A stretch of 59,867 nt of DNA from Seminavis robusta (GCA_903772945.1 CAICTM010000556.1:1-59867); one strand, 5' to 3'; positions 1 through 11,562 are shown, counted from the first letter of the stretch. Notes: generated by a model from the sequence alone, not told the origin. Made by a program: numbers and translations.

Positions 1-704
1 GGGTGATCAAGAAAGAATGAACAAGTGCAGCACTACTGAGTTACGAGGACTTGAAAAGGTAAAACAGACAGATTCCTTTCTTCTTCATCATCGCATCGCG
101 ATCACCTTTCTTCTGCGTTGAAGCAGTGGATGGAGGAGGCATCGTCATTGTGTCAGCGTTGTACGTACGCATTTTATGACAGCAGAGCTGACATCGATAC
201 CAAAGTCGGCCTTTAAGATCGTGCCGACCGTGGCGTGGAAACTATAGCGGTACCGCTTGTTTTGGTGGAATTGGGCAGAAAACAAAATGCAGGTTTTGAA
301 AACTTGGTTGTTTGGTGGTCTTTGGAAGAATTAGCTTTTGAAGATTCTTCCATACTACATTCATGCTGCTCTCGCTGTTTTTGTTCTTGTAGCAACCAGT
401 AGCTCGTGCATCAAACTATTGTACCGGTAATAGATGAGATTGATTCCTCTCACAGAACAAAATTGCAAATGTGGCAATCAATCATTAATTAAGACGTCTT
501 TTAAGGTCCCATTCCACGCGCAAGGCAAAGTGATAAGCAAATGTAGGAAAGTCGAATCCACCTTACAATTAATTATGTACATGTATTCAGGGGCCTACAC
601 AACCAAATTCTCCTCAATGGAATCACTTCCAACGCATGCAAGCAAAGGACCCACTTTTACCGGTATGAATAACGAAGATTGAATCATTCCAATGCTTCGT
701 TCTT
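1..704. other. intergenic, left edge
   Basis: I see no convincing gene. A short minus-strand reading frame opening at the ATG at 148 could be a first exon of a gene leaving the window on the left, but it is too short to call. The rest is AT-rich, with single TACCGGTA-type palindromes near 421 and 658. Confidence 0.4.
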
Positions 705-1809
705 CTAAGCGGAAAACGTGGTGGATTGTCTGGTTGCAGTGGCACTTGTTCCCTCGGTAATGAAGCACTTTGTTCCATCCACAGATGTCCACATGGTCTT
801 TCCAGTGATTGTGTTTGTGTGTGGTTTGAAGCCAGTGTCGTGAGATGCGATGGACTGATCCAAAAGTGACGAGTTTTCATCCAACTGCTCCAAGTTTTCC
901 ATGGTGCCCGTTGTGGGAGGAGTATCAGGCATTACAGCAGCCGCTTCAATGACCACGGCATCTTGAACGGCATCACCTTCACCCTCCAAGAATCCTTCCG
1001 AGCCAAGCTGTGCAATCCAATTGTCGATTCGTTCGTCGGTCAGTTCTTCCTGGTTGACCATATCCAACAGCAATCCACAAAATTTGTCTCCACCTCGAAT
1101 GGCCTTGCTATCGTCGTGAAGGTATCCCTCGGTGCTAACATAGCCGTGCATTTTGCATCCTAAACTTTCAAAGATGTCGTGCAATTCACCGGCCGCGTCG
1201 GCATAATTTTCCGAGTAAGAAACGGAATCTCCCAGGCCAAAGACAGCCACTTTTTTGTCGCCTAGATCCAGACCCTCCATGCTGCCATAGTAGAGTTCGT
1301 CCCATCCCGTTCCGGATCGCTCGGTATCGGCGCCTGTCCAAAATATACCCAAACATCAAGGTTAGACAAGGAACAATCAAGGATTCATTTATCTCCTTCC
1401 TCTCTGATGATAATGCTCCCTTTCACGCTATTCAATATCTTTCAATTTTCTTCTCCATCACCAAACCATGCTTCATCTCCACGAAAAGCAGCACACCAGT
1501 ATTCGTCGACTCACCTGTATTCCAAGTGGGGGTACCAACAACCAGGGCATCATACTTTCGGAAGGTCTCCACAATCGAATCTCCGTCATCGACATCGAAA
1601 GGACCTTCGGCGCCCAATTTCTCGGCAATCTTTTCGGCACACTCTTCCGTGTTTCCAGTGCTGGTTCCAAAAAAGACACCAACTTTCATGAACAGAGGAG
1701 TACCCCTCGTATTGACGGAAGGCTGGTTTGGAAAAAGTGTAAAGGCGTTCGAACCATTGGGCAAAACAAGCAGGGTAGCCAATGAAAGGGAGGAAAGAAA
1801 GAACTTCAT
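705..1809 (-). CDS. flavodoxin, plastid-targeted, with C-terminal extension
   Basis: Two exons, 1515-1809 and 705-1333, joined across a 181-nt GT-AG intron so that TWNTG runs into ADTERSG, the FMN isoalloxazine loop of flavodoxins. The protein opens with a hydrophobic signal peptide ending in SNAFT, an ASAF-type diatom plastid motif, followed by a Ser/Thr/Arg-containing transit stretch. The mature part starts KVGVFFGTSTGNTEECA, the phosphate-binding loop, and continues with GLGDSVSYSENYADA. Flavodoxins replace ferredoxin in photosynthetic electron transport, typically under iron limitation in diatoms. The normal fold ends near DNWIAQLGSEGF. About 90 further residues follow, first acidic and Ala/Thr-rich, then a segment with GKTMWTSVDGTKCFITEG that resembles half a WW motif. 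Start is the ATG at 1809; the signal peptide begins there. Confidence 0.93.
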
Positions 1810-3114
1810 TTTGATTGTTTCGATCGCTATCGTAGAGTAATGAAGATGAAGATAACCAGATCAATGATAGATGGGATACTAGCAGCAACTGTAGCAACGT
1901 AGCAACCCTTCGAAGTGATGGATTTTCAGTGGTGGTTGTGTCTTTTGGGAACATCCGCCACCTGTTTGGATTCGTGGTCTGGCCAATGCGGAAAGGAAGA
2001 AGCAGATGCAAGATCCTTCGCGTCATCGCGCTGGCCCATTTTAATCCAACTTCAAAAGCTGTGAAGACATCCCGGGTGAGTCGGACCGGCTTATCGTGGC
2101 TGGTTCTCTGTGGATGCATTGAAACCAGAAAAGTGTTGTTACCCATGGTACCGGTATGAGATAGCCGTACCTGCTGCATCTGATCGGACAGAAATTGATT
2201 AGGTGGCCATGGAAATCCAGCTTATGCATCCAACAAATGGATAGCTCGATGGCAAAGTACTACCGGTAGGTACATGTACAATGTAGGTTCCTCATTGTAG
2301 TATTGAATTCAAGATCCCCGTTTCTTCCTATTACATATACAATGTAGTACCGGTACCTGGTAGGAGTCCCAACAACAACACTGACCAGCATTTGAGGCAT
2401 CATGCAGCTATTGTAAAGGTATACTACCAGCTCTATAGCTGCCCGGACCGGTACATGACCAGGAACGGTACATGTAGCAGATTGAAGATTCAATCATTTG
2501 GTTCACAAGTCAAAGAAGCAAATAGATACGGTACTCAAAGCGCACCCCCTTGGTGGGATGCTTGCTTCTTCCTCCACCACACATTTCGACCTCAACGACC
2601 GTCCGTCCACATTATTAATACAAGCCACGGGTACTGTACTGCTATGCTACAGTAGGTCTACCTTTAACCTGGTATGCCAGACGATTATCAGGAAGCTGCC
2701 ACCGCAGAAGCAAGCGGATGAGTGTCTCTGACGGAACAACAATGATGTCCTGAGCATGGTCGTCTAACTTGCGGGAGTCGAGTGATCTTACTTTTGCTAC
2801 AAAAAAGTACTTTTTTGGATTTATCGTTTGCTTTTGGCTACGGTAATTACACTGAGGTTTAGATGTGACGGTACGGATTTTGGCGCAATGATGGTAATTA
2901 GGCTCGAGGTACGCGCTCATAATTTTAGCGAGATGAATGAAGGCGTAACACATGAGTCAACTGTTCGCCCTGGATGTGCAAGTGTCCCAGGGATATGCTA
3001 CTCTGTGGAAAGGCCCCAAGCCGTTGATCCATCGCTATGTACGATACATGAACCTTGCCGGTAGTAGTAGAGAAGAAGAGCAATCAAAACAACAATCCAC
3101 GCATCACACCCAAG
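1810..3114. other. intergenic, between divergent genes
   Basis: Shared upstream region of flavodoxin (-) and the repeat protein (+). No supported gene. It contains several TACCGGTA/GTACATGTAC palindromes (near 2149, 2262-2279, 2346-2356 and 2445) and two copies of ACAATGTAG near 2279 and 2339. Promoter elements for both genes must lie here, but I cannot place a core promoter. Confidence 0.4.
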
Positions 3115-6100
3115 ATGCCATCAATACGATGGCTGCTGCTGTTGTTGGCGTCGTGTCCATTGGATGCGTTGGCTGACATTATTCGTGGCAATGATGCAGT
3201 ACAGCCAAACAGTCCAGATAGACAACTGCGGCAAGATCGAGCATATCGATACTACAACGATGATCTGAACTGTGTAGTGGGAGAGACAAAGGCAGCGGAG
3301 GATCTGAAGTTCTTTCCGTTTGAGTTCTGGTATGCCGTTGAGGCCGACACTCCAGATATGAACTTCCTGCGACAACTCGAAACCAAGATGTTCCACGCAG
3401 TCTCATCGCACGTTTTCTGGTGTTTTGGGAGACAATCGACGGACCTTGGTGGAAGAAAGCTGACAGAACACGAAATCAGTCAAAGAGAGCTCGAAATTCG
3501 GTTTCTTCGAAAACTTGGAGTTGTTTCTGTCTCTTCAGGCGGCTTTGATGCTGCCTCGGAGGGTAAGTTTGATATTGGATCGGTCTGATGTCAAGTTTTA
3601 AAAAGATGATGAATTTGATGTCTCACAAACACACCTTGCCTCTTTGTTCATGTCTTAGCCCCGTGTATGTTCAAATCGAGATACAAGTTTTGCACTGTCG
3701 TGAAGGGTCACATGACAATCATGGCACATGATAATGACGATGTGGGTTATGTGATTGCGTCGATCCAAGATGCCTTGGAAAGAGCAATGAAAACAAACGT
3801 AGTCCTGGATTCCCAAAGCATGCCAACACTGCGCAACGTCAAATATCTTGGGGATACCTATGACCAAGCGTTTGCGGGAGCTGGAACAGGAGATGCCAAT
3901 GAAAACGATCGGTTCTTTGTGGAGAGCATCTTTCCCACTACAAGTCCATCCGTTGCTCCGACCCTTAGCCCATCAACCTCTTCCATGCCAAGCTCAGCGC
4001 CTAGCGGTTCGCCATCAGAATTTCCCAGCCAAGCACCGTCAATTCTGTCTCTCAGTGGTAGCGTACTTGCAACGTTCAACCCAAGTTCGTTGCCAACCAC
4101 CTCACCAAGTGGCTTGCCCAGTTCGTTGCCAACCACCTCACCAAGTGACTTGCCCAGTGCTGCCCCTACTCCTGCGCCAAGTACAAGTGGCATGCCAAGT
4201 GCACACCCAACTTACATTCATCCAGATGGTTTTGCAGTAGTTGGCGCACATGTACCCAGTTCGCAGCCAAGTGCACAACCAAGTGATGCCCCAAGTACAA
4301 GTCCGTCTGCTAGTCAATCACCAAGCGCATTGCCCAGTGATGTACCAAGTTCTATGCCTAGTAGCATGCCCAGTAGATCGCCAAGTGATATGCCTAGTTT
4401 GTCACCCAGTGCAACTCCAAGTATCATACCCAGCAATACACCAAGCAAGATTCCCAGCTCTCTACCAAGTCTTGCTCCTAGCACAAGTAGTATGCCAACT
4501 TCACACCCAACTTACATGGATGCCAATGGATTTGCTGTGATTGGTGCTCATGTCCCCAGCTCACAGCCATCCACTCAGCCAAGCGATGTTCCAAGCTTGC
4601 CGCCGTCAGCCAGTCAATTGCCAAGCTCACTGCCAAGTGATGTACCTAGTGATGCACCCAGTGATATGCCAAGCTACATGCCAAGTGAGACTCCCAGTTC
4701 TGAACCAAGTTTGGCCCCCAGCACAAGTAGTATGCCAACTTCATTTCCAACTTACATGGATGTCAATGGATTTGCTGTGATTGGGGCCCAAGTCCCAAGC
4801 TCGCAGCCATCTAGCCAGCCTAGTGGTGCCCCAAGCCTGCAACCATCTGCAAGCCAATCACCAAGCTCAATGCCAAGTGATTCGCCCAGCGCTGTCCCAA
4901 CCACAAGCATCATGCCAAGTTCTCATCCCACATACATTGATGCCTTTGGCAATGCTGTGATTGGTGCTCATGTCCCCAGTTCACAACCAAGTGACACACC
5001 AAGTGATGTACCAAGCTTGCAGCCCACAGCTAGTCAGTCTCCCAGCTCGACACCAAGTATAGGTCCAACAGCTGCGCCAACTGTAAGCAGCATGCCAAGT
5101 TCACACCCAACTTACATTCATGCATTTGGTTTTGCAGTAATTGGTGCACATGTACCCAGTTCACAGCCAACTGCACAACCAAGTGAGGTTCCAACCATGC
5201 ACCCAACAACAAGTTCAATGCCCAGTTCAGAACCCAGTGCCATGCCAAGTGGATTACCAAGTGGAAGACCGAGCTTCTCCCCAAGTCAAGCTCCAAGTGA
5301 GGTCCCAAGTGACATGCCAAGTGACATTCCTAGTAATGTGCCAAGCGACATGCCAAGCAATGTCCCATCTCCTGCACCAAGCACAAGTAGCATGCCGACT
5401 TCACACCCAACTTACATTGATGCCAATGGTTTTGCTGTGATTGGTGCTCTAGTGCCCAGTTCACAACCAAGTGACATGCCAAGTGATGTCCCAAGCTTGC
5501 CACCATCAGCCAGCCAATTGCCAAGCTCAGTGCCAAGTGATATGCCTAGTGAAGTACCCAGTGATATGCCAAGTGATGTGCCAAGTGAGATTCCCAGCTC
5601 TCAACCAAGCCTTGCCCCTAGCACAAGTAGTATGCCTACAACATTCCCAACTTACATGGATGCCAATGGCTTTGCTGTAATTGGTGCACATGTACCTAGC
5701 TCACAGCCAAGTAGCATCCCAAGTGATGTCCCAAGCCTGCAGCCATCTGACAGTCAATCACCAAGCTCTTTTCCAAGTACTGGTCCAACCTCTGCCCCAA
5801 CTGTAAGTAGCATGCCAAGTGCACACCCAACTTACATGCATCCAGATGGCTATGCTGTAATTGGTGCCCATGTACCTAGCTCACAGCCAAGTAGCAACCC
5901 AAGTGATACTCCAACAATGCAACCAACAGTTAGTCAATCACCAAGCTCATTGCCCAGTTCACCACCAACACCTGCACCAAGCACAAGTAGCATGCCAAGT
6001 GCACACCCAACTTACATTCATCCAGATGGCTCTGTTGTAATTGGTGCCCATGTGCCCAGTTCACAGCCAAGTAGCAACCCAAGTGATACTCCAACAATGC

Positions 6101-7623
6101 AACCAACAGTTAGTCAAGCACCAGCTCAATTCCCAGTTCACACCAACACCTGCACAAGCACAAGTAGCATGCCAAGTGCACACCCAACTTACATTCATCC
6201 AGATGGCTTTGCTGTAATTGGTGCGCATGTGCCCAGTTCACAGCCAAGTAGCAACCCAAGTGATACTCCGACAATGCAACCAACAGTTAGTCAAGCACCT
6301 AGCTCAATTCCCAGTTCACCACCAACACCTGCACCAAGCACAAGTAGCATGCCAAGTGCACACCCAACTTACATGCATCCAGATGGCTTTGCCGTAATTG
6401 GTGCGCATGTACCTAGCTCACAGCCAAGTAGCATGCCAAGTGATTCTCCTACAATGCAACCAACAGTTAGTCAGGCACCTAGCTCAATTCCCAGTTCACC
6501 ACCAACACCTGCACCAAGCACAAGCAGCATGCCAAGTTCACACCCAACTTACATTCATCCAGATGGCTTTGCTGTAATCGGTGCACATGTACCCAGTTCA
6601 CAGCCAAGTAGTATCCCAAGTGATTCTCCTACAATGCAACCAACAGTCAGTCAGGCCCCTAGCTCAATTCCCAGTGTGCCACCAACACCTGCACCAAGCA
6701 CTAGTAGCAACCCAAGCTCATTCCCAACATATATTGATGTAGATGGCAATTCTGTGATTGGTGCATTCGATATTATTGACGACGGCATGGATAACGCAAC
6801 TGGAAGTAATTTGGATGATCTTGATAGCGACCGTGAAGATGCCGGCAGTGGAAATGGGATCATTCTTGAAGCTGCGTCCAACGAAACGGATGTATTCGCA
6901 GGCGACGACGACGATATTTCCAATTCAACTCGTGGTCAAAATGCGACAAACATTACGGATGATGCGGTCTTCATTCATTTGCCACCAGTTAGCGGAAAGA
7001 CACCAGAAGTTCCCACCGGTGAACAAACTGAGGCGACGCGCACAGCCCTGGCCGTCTCTATGCCCTTGATTGCCGCGCTCTTGATTGGTCTATTGCTCTA
7101 CAAGAAACAGAGAAGAACGCTAACAGCAAGCGAATACAATGAAATGATGGCGTCGGATTTCGTGATGGTGGGGACAGGGGATCCTCCGGGCAGCTTTCAC
7201 GAAGGACTTTATCATTACACCAAGGATGGACGGCGTTACCTATCAACAAGATGCGAAAACTGTCTCGAAACGAGACGAAATACCTTCTATACTGATCGAC
7301 GAGGACTGCCAACAATCATGGAGCACGAAGTTTACAACAATGAGAGCAACAACAGCTTCGTTGGCGTCATATCGCCCGACTCAAAGGATCTTGGACAAAG
7401 GCATTTGGGAATTGATGTCCATCGCTGTACAAGTTCCACATGCACAAGGTGCAACAACGGGGACCATCAAACGGTGAATTTTATACCGAGTACCGCGAAA
7501 ACTAGAGCCTCCGCGCTTCGAAATCAAGAGTTCTGCTTAACCCAAGAGGAGGCGGCAGCATATCGAAGTTACGGGTCCGACGACAGCAGTGGCGAAGACA
7601 GCAGCGATGACAACAGAGTATGA
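3115..7623 (+). CDS. secreted/surface single-pass protein with Pro-Ser repeats
   Basis: Two exons (3115-3562, 3659-7623) with a 96-nt GTAAGT...TAG intron; about 1470 aa. The start is the ATG at 3115, because it opens directly into a signal peptide (RWLLLLLASCPLDALA). Residues ~20-230 form a globular domain with spaced Cys (NCVVG, FWCFG, PCMFK, KFCTVV) that I recognise only as typical of diatom Pro/Ser-repeat proteins. Then come ~900 residues of P-S-x-x-P-S repeats with 13 copies of a cassette around HPTYIHPDGFAVIGAHV. An acidic Asn-rich stretch leads to one membrane helix (ALAVSMPLIAALLIGLLLY, nt ~7048-7104) and a ~170-aa tail with paired Cys (CENC, CTSSTCTRC). Proteins of this build are usually cell-wall or adhesive surface proteins; that role is inferred. 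AATAAA occurs at 7760. Confidence 0.88.
4198..6765 (+). repeat. coding tandem cassette array (13 copies)
   Basis: The cassette HPTY-[IM]-x3-G-x-AVIGA-x-VPSSQPS occurs 13 times, starting near 4204, 4501, 4741, 4921, 5101, 5401, 5641, 5821, 6004, 6181, 6361, 6541 and 6721. Copies 8-13 have an almost fixed period of about 180 nt (60 aa) and high nucleotide identity, so this end was amplified most recently. Earlier copies are separated by variable P-S-x-x stretches of 60-100 aa. Confidence 0.92.
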
Positions 7624-7850
7624 TATGGGCAGGTGTAAAGTCTGTCTCGTTATGCCTGAGACAAGTACCGCGCTCTTTCGCCGTTGCAGGTGTTCGCAGC
7701 TTGCCATGCAATGCGCATGTTTTCTGTTCTTGTGATATCACTCATATATTTATACAACTAATAAACTTTCATATTTGACAAATCTCACACTACGAAACCT
7801 GTGGCAACTTCGTTTCCTACTTGCAACGGACTCCAGCGTTGAGTGTCTAA

Positions 7851-9593
7851 CTAGTACTTTCCACGCATGTTCGAAGGATCCTCCGCGCATGAAGGTTTTG
7901 GTGCCATCGCAGCGCTTTGCGGCGTTGTTCCTTTGGCGTTGGCGCTCAATGATCTTGCTGCTTCCTTTGCTCCATTCGCACCGTCCTGGTGCAGCAATAA
8001 AGCTCGCAACTCCAACTCGTAGAGTGGATCCCATTGTCGAATGTCTTTCAATATTTTCTTGCCACAAGAGTCTTGACAAAACGAGCTGTACCCGTAGAAT
8101 GCCCCCGCTAGCTGCCCTGCAATGGATCCAGTTGTATCAGCATCTCCTCTCAAGTTCACCGTCTTCAAAATGCAATCCGTCATACTCTCCGAATGTACCA
8201 AGGCCCAGAGAGCCATGGCTAACCCATCCATACAATAGGAACCAAAGTATTCGGCTGAAACCGGGTATCCGTTGTAGAAACTGCCACGGTTGGCCAGCGT
8301 CTCTTCAATCAGCAGACGATCTGCCTTCCAGTTCCAACAAGCTTCCTTGCGGGACGGCGGTTTCGACTGAAGCAACGAGCCCAAAGATCTGTTGCCGTCG
8401 CAACCAGCAAGGAACTCTTTGATGACGGAGTCGGTAAAGGTAGCAATGTCTGTAGTGTCATCTTGAGGGCGCTCCAACGCCTTGCAAATGAAGAAAGCCA
8501 CAAAGCGACAGCAATGAGCTGCACCGGGACCTGGATGGGTAGCATAAGACGATTCTTCAGCCGTGTTCATTGCCAGTTCCACATCTGCGTGATACCTGAT
8601 GGGGACAGGAGCCAAGCGCATCAAGGATCCATTTCCTGCATCTTCTCCAGTCGCTTCATACCGTCCAGGGACGTGCTCGGCAAATCGATTTGTGTACCTC
8701 AACACTAGATCCTGCAAGCTCTGGCCGATGTTGCCGCCCAATCCCACAGAAGATCTTTGATGAGAATCATGGCGAAACGCATTGCAGTAGCCAAAGAACC
8801 ACCACATATGAAATCGTACTCTGGCATCTCCTCCATGATACACACCACGAGCCAGCATGGATTCCGCGAGACACAATCCCATGGAGGCATCGTCCGTCCA
8901 TTGCCCTCGTTCCAATCCAAAGGCGTTCTCTTCTTTGTGGTAGTGGAATGCGTCAGCATCAAATTTGACATAGGACTCATCCCGCCCTCTCTGTTTCACA
9001 GGTTTACCAGTGGCCGGGGTGAACTCCAGCGGAGCTCCCACACTGTCCCCCGCTACCATTCCAAGAAAGCAACCTAATGCACGATCCACAGAAACATCCT
9101 CACTTGCAGCGGCTTGCACAACGGATTGCCAATCAACCGCTTGAAGCTCTTTAAATCCAGGGAGCAAGACACTCCAATTTGAAAACTGGCGTCTCATGGT
9201 TCTACCCATATGATAGTTGACTGGGTGTACTCTGACAAGGCGACGGTCAATTCCCGAGCGGAGTTGTTGCAGAGAAGCAGCGAAGTTTGTTTCCGTCATT
9301 TCCTCTGTCTTCTTCTCTTCCTCTTTCTTTTCCGAGGCAGCGGGCAGCGTGACTTTCATGCTTGTTATGGGGATAGTAGCGTTTGCAGCTGATAGTTTGT
9401 TCGAAAGAGGGATTCTGATGGAAGGGTGGTTTCCGCGAGAGATTGATTGCAGCAGGTCGGTTGGTGGGTGCATGGCTGGATGGATGCAGCACCAGGCACG
9501 TCTCAAAGCGATCCGTGAACCCAAATCAAATCCCGCTACCGTAGCTGGGCTTACCCCACACACCACACACCAAACAGCCAACAGTACTACCAT
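7851..9593 (-). CDS. ADP-ribosylglycohydrolase (DraG/ARH family)
   Basis: A single long frame ending at TAG 7851. The ARH fold starts with GCFLGMVAGDSVGAPLEF and includes GQWTDDASM, the first Mg-binding Asp pair, EDAGNGSLMRLAPVPI in the middle, and RGDADTTGSIAGQLAGAFYG, the second metal-binding site near the C-terminus. These enzymes remove ADP-ribose from proteins or related substrates; the exact substrate cannot be told. The start is uncertain. The ATG at 9593 gives a hydrophobic leader (MVVLLAVWCVVCGVS), suggesting secretion or targeting, but a GTAAGC just downstream could instead be an intron donor in an untranslated leader. The ATG at 9359 (MKVTLPAA) is the conservative alternative. Extra spans between motifs make it longer than bacterial DraG. 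It converges with the repeat-protein gene 227 nt away. Confidence 0.88.
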   Translation of the reverse strand: MVVLLAVWCVVCGVSPATVAGFDLGSRIALRRAWCCIHPAMHPPTDLLQSISRGNHPSIRIPLSNKLSAANATIPITSMKVTLPAASEKKEEEKKTEEMTETNFAASLQQLRSGIDRRLVRVHPVNYHMGRTMRRQFSNWSVLLPGFKELQAVDWQSVVQAAASEDVSVDRALGCFLGMVAGDSVGAPLEFTPATGKPVKQRGRDESYVKFDADAFHYHKEENAFGLERGQWTDDASMGLCLAESMLARGVYHGGDARVRFHMWWFFGYCNAFRHDSHQRSSVGLGGNIGQSLQDLVLRYTNRFAEHVPGRYEATGEDAGNGSLMRLAPVPIRYHADVELAMNTAEESSYATHPGPGAAHCCRFVAFFICKALERPQDDTTDIATFTDSVIKEFLAGCDGNRSLGSLLQSKPPSRKEACWNWKADRLLIEETLANRGSFYNGYPVSAEYFGSYCMDGLAMALWALVHSESMTDCILKTVNLRGDADTTGSIAGQLAGAFYGYSSFCQDSCGKKILKDIRQWDPLYELELRALLLHQDGANGAKEAARSLSANAKGTTPQSAAMAPKPSCAEDPSNMRGKY

Positions 9594-9790
9594 ACCGTAG
9601 TATGCATACCGGTAGCCAGAACACGTTGATGGCAGCGTTGGGGGATGAGCAAACTTGCTCATGGCGCTACATTGCAATGGATACTCCGGAATTACCGGTA
9701 CCGGTACATTGAAATAGATAGACAACTGAGTTTTTACCTAACTAAAACGTCAGTTGAAACTTAAAAAATGTCATTTTGGCCTTCAAATAA

Positions 9791-9927
9791 TTTGAATTGG
9801 ATTCGATTGGTTTGAATTGGATTGGATTGGATTGAATTGGATCCATGAAAGTACTGTTATTTGTATAGTAAATGCCAATTCAATGCAATGCAATCCAATT
9901 CAATGCAATCCAATGCAATCCAATCGA
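9791..9927. repeat. imperfect inverted repeat built on ATTGGATT
   Basis: The left arm (9791-9843) is a run of TTGAATTGGATT-like units. The right arm (9875-9927) is the complementary CCAATTCAATGCAATCC series. The 31-nt spacer is unrelated. The transcript could fold into a long imperfect hairpin. Flanks are A/T-rich and I see no clear target-site duplication or transposase. It could be a miniature inverted-repeat element or a microsatellite that expanded in both orientations. Confidence 0.75.
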
Positions 9928-10114
9928 AAATTACCAGCCAAAGTAAACAATTTTAAAATTGGATTCCTTTTCTAACAAACTGTACCGGCAGAGAACCGCA
10001 CTAGCGAAGTCTCACCCAAACTATCATTTGTACGGTATGCAATACGGTAGAGGACACTACAGCACAGGGCTATAGCAACATTTGCTCATCCCCTTGCATG
10101 TCTATTATTTTACG

Positions 10115-11216
10115 ATGAGAGTACTGGTACCAACAACACTTATTTTGTTATCTCGAAGTGCAACCACAAGGACAGCGACAGTGGCCGCCCATCCAATTGG
10201 CACTCCCGGTGTTCCCTGGGGCCCAAAAGAAAAGACGGAATGGCTGGAATCTCGAAAGATCCACCGGTCGTATCAAGAGGAAGTGCTTTCCAAACTTCTA
10301 ACTGACATCAAGGGCTTTACGACGCAGCAGTACGGTACATTGACGGTTGAGAATAGAGACGATGGCTACCCATTATAGTGTCAAAAAGTAACAACTGGGA
10401 GGCTTCGAAACCCAGCATTTTGGTTACAGGCGGCGTCCATGGATATGAGACGTCAGGAGTACAAGGCGCTATCCATTCCTCAAGACCAAAGCCCTTGAAT
10501 ACAGCCAGACTTTCAATGTGCTAGTGGCGCCTTGTGTCAGTCCTTGGGGATACGGATGTATTGAGCGTTGGAACTCCAAAGCTGTTGATCCCAACCGTTC
10601 GTTCAATCCCAATGGCGAGGTTGTTGAAGGCAGATCCTTTAACCCAGAACCTGCTACTCAGGAATCTACTGCGCTGATTGGGTCTTTGAACGATTTGGGT
10701 GTCGAACAATGGATGTGCCATTTTGGTAAGAACCAAAAATTGATAGTTGGATGAAGGAAAGAAAAGATATTTATGGGTACCGGTATTCAGCGACCAGCTC
10801 ACATTTTGATAGACTTGCACGAGGCCTCGAATACCGACCCACCCAAAGCAGCACGAGATGGAAAAACCATGAATGAAGACGAGACAATCCCCAATGGCTT
10901 TTATCTTGTCACCGACAAGACCAATCCCCAAACCGAATGGCACAAGGCCATGATTGACTCCGTTTGAAAAGTCACACACATTGCCCCAGCTGATCCAGAA
11001 GAAGTCTCCCAAGAAGGAGTCATTGTAATTCCAAAGCCCGGCAGCTTGGGCCTTTGTATGGGTGTCACGAACGCTGAGTATGCCACCACCACCGAGGTCT
11101 ACCCATATTCAACAACACCCGAGCAATGTAATGACGCACAGGTGGCATGCATCGTGGGAGGATTGGACTTTGTCATTCAGGAGCGAAACTTGAAGTCTTG
11201 CTCATCAACGAAATGA
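10115..11216 (+). pseudogene. broken M14 zinc carboxypeptidase-like gene
   Basis: Fragments in different frames line up as one protein: a signal-like N-terminus (MRVLVPTTLILLS), ILVTGGVHGYETSGVQGAI (HxxE zinc motif), VAPCVSPWGYGCIERWN, LIDLHEASNTD, and IPKPGSLGLCMGVTN. A 72-nt GT-AG intron at 10726-10797 restores CHF-AHILIDLHEAS. Three lesions remain: about -1 nt near 10370 (GYP to IIV), -1 nt near 10475 (AIH to FLKTKAL), and an in-frame TGA at 10965 after MIDSV. An active family member would be a secreted zinc peptidase or a succinylglutamate-desuccinylase-like enzyme. The intron is retained, so this is not a processed copy. Sequencing error would have to strike three times to explain it. 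Confidence 0.75.
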
Positions 11217-11562
11217 GTAGCGATAGTTCCCCGTGCTTCCACTGAGTGAGGGTTCAAGGCACAACGCAATCTTCCTTTGAACTGTACGCTCCAGATTTCT
11301 TGTCAGCATACTTCGGTGGTCTGAGCAACACAATTTCTTTGAAATTTTTTACATACATTCAATCATTAATAACACGCAGCTAACCAAATCAGGTGATTGA
11401 AGCCCTTCGCTTCCTCTTTGATTTGGATTCCCCGTTCTGACCTTTTCTGTCGTGAATCTCCTTGATGCCACACAGCCCTGCGGTATGCCCAACCATACAT
11501 GTATGGGTGGTTCACTTGAGTATTTTGTGTTATTGGAAGGTGGAATGTTGGAGTTGGAGATT
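11217..11562. other. convergent intergenic spacer
   Basis: This lies between the end of the M14-like pseudogene and the 3' end of the cyclase/PDE gene. No gene is visible. Confidence 0.4.

Noticed and set aside
1..148. Possible first exon on the minus strand (MTMPPPSTASTQKK) of a gene leaving on the left
   Set aside because: Only about 14-35 codons, with no recognisable motif and more than one possible donor; not enough to call.
1586..2179. 197-codon minus-strand frame over the flavodoxin 5' region
   Set aside because: It overlaps the flavodoxin first exon in another frame and has no domain or coding pattern.
3858..4193. Minus-strand Gly/Leu-rich frames opposite the Pro/Ser repeats
   Set aside because: Mirror images of P-S-x-x codons; artefacts of the repeat composition.
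10961..10970. In-frame TGA in the M14-like gene as a selenocysteine codon
   Set aside because: The same gene has two frameshifts, and the position is not catalytic in M14 enzymes.
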